A DNA stretch of 5,763 bases from assembly GCA_023954795.1 (NCBI GenBank), contig JAGSHA010000223.1, positions 1 through 5,763 of the forward strand. Direction: 5' to 3'. The notes beneath the pieces are model-generated. The model made no database searches. It had not been told where the DNA came from and saw nothing but the letters and a program-made list of their open reading frames with translations. The position numbers and the translations under genes were made by a program. Shown here one piece after another: positions 1 to 5,427 of this stretch. The DNA is from Oceanospirillaceae bacterium (GTDB lineage: Bacteria > Pseudomonadota > Gammaproteobacteria > Pseudomonadales > Balneatricaceae). Within the stretch, counting starts at the first letter, position 1. Each line of letters begins with the position of its first letter.

Positions 1-279
1 ACCGAGATCAAAGCCGTGATGGAGGCGGGAGAACGCTTTGTCTTCAACTGGAAAACCGAAGGTGGTGCGGTGAACTTTGATATGCACGGCGAGCCGCCCA
101 ACGCCAAGCGTAACGAATTCACCAGCTATTGGTTTGCCCGCAACCGGCATCAGGCCAGTGGTTCATTTACCGCACCGTTTAAAGGCACCCACGGCTGGTA
201 TTGGCGTAACCGAGGCAATAAACCGGTGAAAGTCACAGTGTCCCTAAGTGGATTTTTCCGGGATGTTTATATGCCTTAA
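1..279 (+). CDS. C-terminal part of a 'transmembrane anchor protein'-like protein (5' end outside window)
   Basis: The reading frame is open from the first base (T-E-I-K-A-V-M...) and stops at TAA 277-279, so these 92 codons are the end of a longer gene. An ATG at 16 lies inside the frame and has no ribosome binding site, so I do not treat it as the start. The visible pattern is an acidic or hydrophobic lead-in, F-x-W, GGAVNFDMHGE, then a HGWYWRNR motif followed by a PVKVTVSLSG beta strand. From memory this matches the C-terminal, probably periplasmic beta domain of small proteins annotated 'transmembrane anchor protein' in proteobacteria, which carry one N-terminal membrane helix. That helix would lie off the left edge. 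The molecular function of the family is not established. The gene converges on the GGDEF-EAL gene and is separated from it by a hairpin. I am fairly sure of the family resemblance and cannot state a role. Confidence 0.65.
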   Translation, partial: TEIKAVMEAGERFVFNWKTEGGAVNFDMHGEPPNAKRNEFTSYWFARNRHQASGSFTAPFKGTHGWYWRNRGNKPVKVTVSLSGFFRDVYMP

Positions 280-303
280 TCAGGTTCATATTGAGAGACT
301 AGC

Positions 304-343
304 TTAAAGGCGGCGGGACGCATCCGTGACACGCCGCCTTTAA
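304..343. terminator. GC-rich hairpin between convergent genes, probable bidirectional terminator
   Basis: A perfect 12-bp inverted repeat, TTAAAGGCGGCG (304-315) and CGCCGCCTTTAA (332-343), encloses a 16-nt loop. It lies 24 nt after the stop of the left gene and 10 nt past the stop of the minus-strand GGDEF-EAL gene. The arms have A/T ends around a GC core, giving short T runs on both strands, as in terminators shared by convergent genes. The T tracts are only three long, so the strength of termination is uncertain. Confidence 0.7.
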
Positions 344-353
344 GTCAAATACT

Positions 354-2897
354 TCAGATACGCTCCGGTGTACGCATCAGTACTACGTTATCCACCTCTT
401 CAACCAAGCAATACTGAACAAGTGCGTCGAAGTAGAGTGGCTTGGAATAGTAATACCCCTGAATCTCTTCACACCCTTCCTGCACAAGAAAATCCAACTG
501 CCCCTGATGTTCCACACCTTCTGCAGTCAACTCCAGGCCAAAGCTTTTTGCCAGACTGATAATCGCACGGGCAATGGCTACGCTGTTGCGATCATTGGGA
601 AGCCCATCGACGAAGGCCTTGTCGATCTTAAGCCGTGTTACCGGTAGCTTCTGCAAATAACTCATGGCTGAGTATCCGGTGCCAAAATCATCGATCGCCA
701 GGCCAATTCCCATCTGTCGGAACTGCTTTAGGGTTTCTACTGCTTCATTGATGTTGGTCGCAATATAGCTTTCAGTAATCTCCAGTTCCAGATGCTGTGG
801 CTTAATCCCAGTACAATGAAGAACGTTCAAAAGCTTTGGCAGCAAGTGACCATGGCTGAGCTGAACATTAGAAACGTTTACACTTATATGCTTCAGCCCA
901 ATTCCCATTTCTTCCAAACGCTGAAAATCTTTACAGGCCTGTTCCAGAACCCACTCTCCGATTGGAATAATCAGCCCCAGCTCTTCAGCTAGAGGAATGA
1001 AGTCAGCGGGTGAAACTAACCCTAATTCAGGGCTTTCCCAGCGTATCAACGCTTCTACCGACACAATGCTCCCACTCACTGTAGAAACTTTGGGCTGATA
1101 GCAGAGACGGAACTGATCACCGCTATTAATTGCCAGCTTCAACGCATGTGACATGTCCGTGCGTTTCTTCATTTGCGCCGACAGATCATCAGAGAAGAAG
1201 CTGTAGTTATTGCGACCACTCTCTTTGGCTTTGTACATGGCCAAGTCAGCGCACTTAAGTAAAGAAACCTTATCTTGTCCATCCAGTGGGTAGATGGCGA
1301 TACCGATACTTGCAGAGATACTTATCTCCTGGCCACTCACCTCAAACGGCAAACTAAACAGGTTCAGGTATTGCTCTGCCACAGATTCCAACTCGTCCAG
1401 CTTATCAACCTGTTCCACAAGAATATTGAACTCATCACCTCCAATCCGTGCAAGTGTATGATCAGCAGAAGCATTCAAGTACAAACGAGTCGCCACCTGC
1501 GTCAAGAGCTCATCACCAATATGATGACCCTGTGTATCATTGACCTGTTTAAACTGATCTAAATCGATGAAGAACATAGCCAATTTTTTATTTTTGATCA
1601 CTGCATTTTCCAAAGCAGCGTCTAGACGCTCCCCCCAGAAGCGGCGGTTGGGTAGCTGTGTCAGCACGTCATGATTAGACAGATATTCCAGCTCCTGCTT
1701 AGAACTCTGTAGAGACGTCTCACGCTCCCGAACCGTTTGTGCCAACTGGTTGATGCTATTTGATACTGTTTCCAGCTCATCACCGGTTTTTAAGGGCTGA
1801 CTTGTGCTGTAATCCTGATTTTCGATCTTTTCGATCTGTATCATTAGGTTTCTAAGCGGGCGGTCCAGTATCCGCTTAATAACAAAGTTCACCACCAACA
1901 ACGTCAACACAGCGATGCCAACCAGAAGGAATATGAAGTGTTGTCGGTTTTCAGCCAATACACGTATCAAACTAGCCCGCTCTAAACTGGCGGTAATCAG
2001 GAGGGGGCCTTCCACACTGTCAATTTTACGGTGACTTATGTACTCATCCGCTGTCTCACTGATCGCCAAGCCCATCAGGGACATCTCATCAAACAAGAGA
2101 TGAACATCTGCAGCTTGTGATGGATCAGGATTAGAGAGTTTAAGCGACAGATCTAAATCGGCTGACAACAGCGAGAAATAGTGCTGATCCAGCACGCGGG
2201 ACATTTCGATGTGAGCAATCTCTTTGCTGCCATCAGATGTAAATAGGCTCAAGTGGGACTTCAGCACAAAGGCATCAACGTCTTGATGATGTGTCACCAC
2301 ACTGTTGTGCCTTATGTTCTCTTGCGGATAGGTCGGCACATGAAACAGCTGAATCTTATCGCGCTCCACCTCAGCCATTGACAGTGGGTAATACTCTTTC
2401 TCGCCCTCAATTCGTCGTAATAAACGAGAGCGCTCGCCGGCATAAGAAATAATATTGAGCTGAAAACCCGTTGATTTTTTCACCACATAAGCGATCAACT
2501 CACCCTTCCGGTTATACAACGCAATGTCATCGTTGAATGACAACTTAACCCGGTTATACAACTCCTCGACTATCGCTTTCTTCTCTTCATCAATCAGAAA
2601 CGTATTGTAGTTACTTTTATCTTCATAGTTGTTGAGTAGATCTACGGAGGCAAGCGTGGGTTCATGGCTTTCCAGAAAGGCAATACCATCCTTCAGGCTG
2701 CGCTCAATCTCAGCGATGTTAAAAACAACACGTTGAAAACCATGACGCATCCGCGTTTCTTTTGTTTCCAGAAAGCTGCTCTTAAGAAAGCCATCAAAAT
2801 AGAGTCCTAAAGCCCCCAGGGTCAGGATACCCGCCACGGTCACAAACACCGCGAACTTCACCGACAGGCTTTGAATCACTGCACGCTTTTGCGCCAT
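354..2897 (-). CDS. Membrane-bound bifunctional c-di-GMP enzyme (TM - periplasmic sensor - TM - HAMP - GGDEF - EAL)
   Basis: An 847-residue inner-membrane protein that makes and/or degrades c-di-GMP. Domains in order: TM1 about 14-34; periplasmic sensor of about 285 residues (35-319) whose fold I cannot name, possibly Cache-like; TM2 about 320-341; HAMP about 340-395 with the usual proline (P347) and D373-E374; GGDEF about 405-565; EAL about 585-830. The GGDEF half has DVLTQLPNRR, metal-site D445 in FFIDLDQFK, and an intact GGDEF at 486-490. The I-site RxxD is absent (S-A-D-H at 477-480), so product inhibition through that site is unlikely. The EAL half keeps the usual catalytic set: E615 (EAL), N674, E706, D736-D737 (DDFGTGYS), K757, E793 and Q813, so phosphodiesterase activity is expected. 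The start is chosen because TM1 follows directly, although the ribosome binding site is weak. The gene lies 19 nt after the binding-protein gene, so co-transcription and coupled translation are likely. The net direction of activity cannot be told from sequence. Confidence 0.93.
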   Translation of the reverse strand: MAQKRAVIQSLSVKFAVFVTVAGILTLGALGLYFDGFLKSSFLETKETRMRHGFQRVVFNIAEIERSLKDGIAFLESHEPTLASVDLLNNYEDKSNYNTFLIDEEKKAIVEELYNRVKLSFNDDIALYNRKGELIAYVVKKSTGFQLNIISYAGERSRLLRRIEGEKEYYPLSMAEVERDKIQLFHVPTYPQENIRHNSVVTHHQDVDAFVLKSHLSLFTSDGSKEIAHIEMSRVLDQHYFSLLSADLDLSLKLSNPDPSQAADVHLLFDEMSLMGLAISETADEYISHRKIDSVEGPLLITASLERASLIRVLAENRQHFIFLLVGIAVLTLLVVNFVIKRILDRPLRNLMIQIEKIENQDYSTSQPLKTGDELETVSNSINQLAQTVRERETSLQSSKQELEYLSNHDVLTQLPNRRFWGERLDAALENAVIKNKKLAMFFIDLDQFKQVNDTQGHHIGDELLTQVATRLYLNASADHTLARIGGDEFNILVEQVDKLDELESVAEQYLNLFSLPFEVSGQEISISASIGIAIYPLDGQDKVSLLKCADLAMYKAKESGRNNYSFFSDDLSAQMKKRTDMSHALKLAINSGDQFRLCYQPKVSTVSGSIVSVEALIRWESPELGLVSPADFIPLAEELGLIIPIGEWVLEQACKDFQRLEEMGIGLKHISVNVSNVQLSHGHLLPKLLNVLHCTGIKPQHLELEITESYIATNINEAVETLKQFRQMGIGLAIDDFGTGYSAMSYLQKLPVTRLKIDKAFVDGLPNDRNSVAIARAIISLAKSFGLELTAEGVEHQGQLDFLVQEGCEEIQGYYYSKPLYFDALVQYCLVEEVDNVVLMRTPERI

Positions 2898-2916
2898 AAA
2901 AGATCTACACCACTAT

Positions 2917-3840
2917 TTAGAAGATCGGACGTACAGCCTGAACGTTCTCTTGTGTAACCAGTTTTACCGGATTCACAATATGCTTAGGAAGCTCTTTACC
3001 TGCCAATAGTTCTAAAGCGGCTGCAACAGATTCCTCGCCACCGAGAGGAAACAAAACCGATCCCGTCTGCGTACCCGCAACAATGGCATCTCTTGCTTCA
3101 CTGGTATAATCACAGCCCACCATGATAATTGACGCCGGATCGATACCGTACTTCCTCAGTACAGGGCGGACGCCACTCAGCATGCTGTCACTTTCAGCGA
3201 AAATAGCATCCACTCTTTCACCACCGGCAAGTAATTTCTCCATCTCCACCAACGCATCTTTGCGCAGGTAGTTACCTGTCCGTTTAATAACACTTATTTC
3301 CGGATAGCCAGCCATTTCCTGCAAAAATCCTTTACTACGTAGTTGGGTTACGTCTGCCGTCTGAATGCCCTCAAACAGCAACACCTTCCCTTTACCATTA
3401 AGGGCCTTAGCAATGTATCGTCCGCCGATTGCTCCGATTTCTACATTGTCCGAATTGATAAAGGTGGTGTACTTTTCGGTTTTTACACCGCGATCAAGCA
3501 CAATCACTTTGATCCCCGCCTCATGAGCTTTGCTAATGACTGGGACGACTGCCTGCTCATCATTAGTGCCTACAATTAGAATCTCCACTTGCTGAGCAAT
3601 AAAGCGTTCGATCTGACGAATAAGAAGTGACGTCTTTCCCTGGGCATCAGAATAAACAAATTTCAGTTGAGGATGACGGTCTGCGGCATCCTTTACCGCC
3701 ATAACCTGTGCCTTTCGAAAGTCATTCTTTAGAGTATCCTGAGCAAAGGCTATTACCGCTTTACTTGAACCTTCGGCGTGAAGCTCCAATGGGAATAACA
3801 AAAACAACACGAACAGAGTAACCAAACGACCGTTGAACAT
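2917..3840 (-). CDS. Periplasmic ribose-type substrate-binding protein, likely sensory partner of the GGDEF-EAL protein
   Basis: A 307-residue secreted protein. Residues 1-22 form a signal peptide (one Arg, a Leu/Phe-rich core, then L-H-A before E-G). There is no lipobox cysteine, so the mature protein should be free in the periplasm. The rest fits the Peripla_BP_4 / type I periplasmic binding family, with VIVLDRG (D116, R117), FINSDN, GKGKVLLFEG, FAESDS and VGCDYT. Against E. coli RbsB contact residues recalled from memory, N39, F41, D116, R117, R168 and D244 look retained, while others differ, so a sugar-like ligand is plausible but ribose is not assured. I chose ATG at 3840 because GGAG sits 5 nt upstream and the signal peptide begins at once. 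The frame is open further up to a TTG at 3972, but that would bury the signal peptide. No permease or ATPase gene accompanies it; the co-directional GGDEF-EAL gene follows after 19 nt, suggesting a sensing role (compare LuxP, TorT, NspS). Confidence 0.88.
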   Translation of the reverse strand: MFNGRLVTLFVLFLLFPLELHAEGSSKAVIAFAQDTLKNDFRKAQVMAVKDAADRHPQLKFVYSDAQGKTSLLIRQIERFIAQQVEILIVGTNDEQAVVPVISKAHEAGIKVIVLDRGVKTEKYTTFINSDNVEIGAIGGRYIAKALNGKGKVLLFEGIQTADVTQLRSKGFLQEMAGYPEISVIKRTGNYLRKDALVEMEKLLAGGERVDAIFAESDSMLSGVRPVLRKYGIDPASIIMVGCDYTSEARDAIVAGTQTGSVLFPLGGEESVAAALELLAGKELPKHIVNPVKLVTQENVQAVRPIF

Positions 3841-3845
3841 ACCCA

Positions 3846-3849
3846 CTCC
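3846..3849 (-). promoter_or_regulatory. Ribosome binding site GGAG that fixes the binding-protein start
   Basis: Read on the minus strand this is GGAG, 5 nt before the ATG whose first base is 3840. It supports the 307-residue protein over the longer open frame that reaches a TTG at 3972. Confidence 0.7.
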
Positions 3850-3918
3850 AAAATCCCAAAATCTGTTTGAATTAAGGCAAAGCACCGATAAGAAAACGCT
3901 CAAACATTTCACGCGAAG

Positions 3919-3946
3919 ATTATATGGTTTTATAGACCAAGTCCAA
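3919..3946 (-). promoter_or_regulatory. Candidate sigma70 promoter for the binding-protein / GGDEF-EAL operon
   Basis: On the minus strand a perfect -10 box TATAAT (3919-3924) is preceded, after a 16-bp spacer, by TTGGAC (3941-3946), a partial match to TTGACA. Transcription would begin near 3912, giving a leader of about 70 nt before the ATG at 3840. The -35 box lies inside a cluster of CCAAGT repeats, so the promoter may be controlled by a bound regulator. It was recognised by eye only. Confidence 0.5.
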
Positions 3947-3967
3947 GTAAAGCCAACAAACTTGGTC
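3935..3967. repeat. CCAAGT repeat cluster: tandem pair plus inverted copy, possible operator
   Basis: GACCAAGT (3935-3942) and ACTTGGTC (3960-3967) form a perfect 8-bp inverted repeat with 17 bp between the arms, and CCAAGT is also tandemly repeated at 3937-3942 and 3943-3948. A weaker CCAAC sits at 3953-3957. The cluster overlaps the candidate -35 box of the minus-strand operon, where a repressor or activator could act. No regulator family is identified. Confidence 0.4.
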
Positions 3968-4063
3968 GACAAAATACCGAGCCCACTCCATAAAACAGAT
4001 TAATTTTCGTCATCTCATCCACATAAAAAAATAATAAAAAACAAATCTATGTTTTAATCCTCA

Positions 4064-4092
4064 TTGACACCTGACCAAATCATGACCATAAA
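4064..4092 (+). promoter_or_regulatory. Candidate sigma70 promoter for the receiver/PilZ-like gene, with upstream A-rich tract
   Basis: A perfect -35 TTGACA (4064-4069) is followed after exactly 17 bp by CATAAA (4087-4092), four of six matches to TATAAT. The A-rich stretch just upstream (about 4022-4060, with runs of 7 and 6 A) resembles an UP element. Transcription would start near 4099 and leave a leader of about 220 nt before the ATG at 4321. TGACC occurs at 4072-4076 and 4083-4087, 11 bp apart between the two boxes, a possible protein-binding pair. Confidence 0.5.
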
Positions 4093-4105
4093 ACCAGCCA
4101 CCTAG

Positions 4106-4133
4106 GCACTTGTGTTACGGACACATAAAGTGC
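4106..4133 (+). other. Imperfect hairpin at the start of the response-regulator leader
   Basis: GCACTT (4106-4111) pairs with AAGTGC (4128-4133) and, continuing inward, GTGT (4112-4115) pairs with ACAC (4121-4124) around the loop TACGG, with a 3-nt bulge ATA on the right side. That gives ten pairs in all. It would lie a few nucleotides inside the transcript from the TTGACA promoter. It could stabilise the mRNA 5' end, be a regulatory structure, or be a protein-binding site in DNA. There is no T run after it, so it does not look like a terminator. Confidence 0.35.
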
Positions 4134-4320
4134 TGGGGCAAACAATCATAAGGCCTAAAATCCTAACTAGTGCTGCCTTATATAATTATCAGGATCAACG
4201 TTTCTCTATATATCAGTGGGTTACTGCTGTTTTTAGCCGAGACCGCTTCTGAAATGCTCATTCAGCATGCTAAGCTGCGGCTATCTGACAGAAGAGTATG
4301 AAAAAAGACAGAGTGAATGC

Positions 4321-5100
4321 ATGACAGGTCTGAAAGTTCTGATTGTTGACGACGCGCGCTTTATTCGCGATCTGGTGTCCAAAATTGTAAGCAGTGGTTT
4401 CCCAAATTCAGAGGTAAAAGCCGCTGAGGATGGGGAAGCTGGCCGCAAGATGATGATGCAACACCAGTTCGACATCATATTGTGTGACTGGGAGATGCCG
4501 GGGTTATCGGGCCTCGAAGTTTTACAGTGGGCGCGTCAGCAACCCAACTATCAGAAAGTCCCGTTCCTGATGGTCACCAGCCGCGGCGAACGTGATTATG
4601 TTTTAAAAGCGGTACAGTCCGGGGTCAACGATTACATTGGCAAACCCTTTGAACCGTCCCACCTGATCGACAAGATCAAAACCTGGCTGGCAAAAGGCGG
4701 AGAAACCAGCTCTGTCGCCCGCCGCCGCGCCGCCGAAATGCTGGCCGCCGAGCAGAAAACCCAAAAGCCCGCCCCGAAAAAACCGAAAGGCCTTGCCCAA
4801 CTGCGTTTGGGGGGTGGTGTCCACCGCTGTGCGGTGAAAGATCTGACGTTACAGCAGGTGCGTGTTGCCGTTAAACGGGAAGATGTGATTCCGGCCATGC
4901 TAGAGGCAACGGTTGTCGATATCGAACAGGCTGATGGCACCACTGTGCAGCTAAACGGTTTCGTGCGCGCAGTTGAAGCCCACGAACCTAAAGTTGATAC
5001 CGCATTCTTAAACATAGATGTACTTTTCGTGGATAACGATCCAGAGAAGATGGCACTGCTGTCCCGGTACATCGAGCGGATGAATAAAAGCACCGGTTAA
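4321..5100 (+). CDS. Response regulator: CheY-like receiver with C-terminal PilZ-like domain
   Basis: A 259-residue cytoplasmic protein. Residues 4-125 are a receiver domain with acidic pair D10-D11, phospho-acceptor D56 (CDWEMPG), T86, Y105 and K108-P109, so it should be phosphorylated by a histidine kinase, none of which is encoded here. A basic, Ala/Lys/Pro-rich linker follows (about 126-158). Residues about 160-252 look to me like a divergent PilZ domain: DLTLQQV at the place of D/NxSxxG, alternating beta strands (LEATVVDIE, TVQLNGFVRAVE), then LNIDVLFVDND and a final helix LLSRYIERM. The c-di-GMP-binding arginines (RxxxR) and the serine/glycine signature are not clearly present, so binding is doubtful. 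I chose ATG 4321 because the receiver begins at once and GAG (4311-4313) lies 7 nt upstream; the in-frame ATG at 4267 has no ribosome binding site. It is divergent from the c-di-GMP operon. The receiver call is firm, the PilZ-like call moderate. Confidence 0.85.
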   Translation: MTGLKVLIVDDARFIRDLVSKIVSSGFPNSEVKAAEDGEAGRKMMMQHQFDIILCDWEMPGLSGLEVLQWARQQPNYQKVPFLMVTSRGERDYVLKAVQSGVNDYIGKPFEPSHLIDKIKTWLAKGGETSSVARRRAAEMLAAEQKTQKPAPKKPKGLAQLRLGGGVHRCAVKDLTLQQVRVAVKREDVIPAMLEATVVDIEQADGTTVQLNGFVRAVEAHEPKVDTAFLNIDVLFVDNDPEKMALLSRYIERMNKSTG

Positions 5101-5125
5101 TTAACCAACATTCTTGGATACCACA

Positions 5126-5148
5126 TAGCGGGATTATCCACCCCGCTA
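5126..5148 (+). terminator. Weak hairpin after the response-regulator gene
   Basis: TAGCGGG (5126-5132) and CCCGCTA (5142-5148) form a 7-bp stem with a 9-nt loop, 25 nt after the stop codon. No T run follows, so if it ends transcription it is imperfect or Rho-assisted. Confidence 0.35.
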
Positions 5149-5416
5149 CGAGAATCATTCACCTTGGCCAACCTTCCCAATATGTAAGTCGTTCATAACT
5201 TCACCACTTTCTCTACGCTATCAATCCACCCCAGATCAAGGTGATTCCTTCCTCATCAAAATCAACTCGAATGGGGCCTCACACACGTGCCTGCCACTTT
5301 ATATCCCTATCCCGCCTGAATTCGGCATTTTCCAATCATTTTTCCCTCCAATTTGAACCAATCGCACTGCGTTGCAGCTCTACCATGTACCTCTGTTCAA
5401 AACTTTTAATAACAAA

Positions 5417-5422
5417 GAGGTG
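5417..5422 (+). promoter_or_regulatory. Ribosome binding site GAGGTG for the dehydrogenase gene
   Basis: A strong Shine-Dalgarno match, GAGGTG, ends 5 nt before the GTG at 5428. It is what identifies GTG, not a later ATG, as the start codon. Confidence 0.8.
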
Positions 5423-5427
5423 CTCCA

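Larger units (their letters stand above)
3841..4320. other. Divergent intergenic control region
   Basis: This 480-bp non-coding stretch separates the leftward binding-protein operon from the rightward response-regulator gene. It holds the CCAAGT cluster and a TATAAT promoter facing left (3919-3967), an A-rich tract (about 4022-4045), a TTGACA promoter facing right (4064-4092), TGACC repeats, an imperfect hairpin (4106-4133), an isolated TATAAT (4181-4186) and small overlapping hairpins at 4249-4277. It is clearly AT-richer than the flanking genes. I see no RNA gene of known family. Confidence 0.7.
5101..5427. other. Non-coding interval before the dehydrogenase gene
   Basis: About 327 bp with no convincing gene on either strand. 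It holds the weak hairpin at 5126-5148 and a separated inverted repeat (5152-5166 with 5237-5247). The plus strand is pyrimidine-rich, especially 5160-5240 and 5290-5350. I looked for a promoter of the downstream gene and found only scattered partial matches (TTGAAC at 5353-5358, TTTAAT at 5405-5410) that do not pair at proper spacing, so a promoter needing an activator or another sigma factor is possible. Confidence 0.55.

Noticed and set aside
3841..3972. Extension of the binding-protein frame upstream to a TTG at 3972 (351 residues).
   Set aside because: It would place 44 residues before a clear signal peptide, has no ribosome binding site, and overlaps the candidate promoter and repeats; ATG 3840 has GGAG at 5 nt.
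4131..4170. Possible c-di-GMP (GEMM-I) riboswitch, because GGGGCAAAC and GGCCTAAA recall that motif near c-di-GMP genes.
   Set aside because: The central conserved part between these elements and the tetraloop/receptor arrangement are missing and the pieces are too close together, so the required fold cannot form.
4181..4186. Perfect TATAAT as a second promoter for the response-regulator gene.
   Set aside because: No -35-like sequence at 16-18 bp and no extended -10 TG; a box match alone is common in AT-rich spacers.
4267..4320. Longer start of the response regulator at ATG 4267.
   Set aside because: No Shine-Dalgarno sequence precedes it, and the extra 18 residues lie before a receiver that normally starts where ATG 4321 puts it.
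4603..5093. Two minus-strand open frames opposite the response-regulator gene.
   Set aside because: They are antisense shadows of a clearly conserved gene, with low-complexity or unlikely protein composition and no ribosome binding site.
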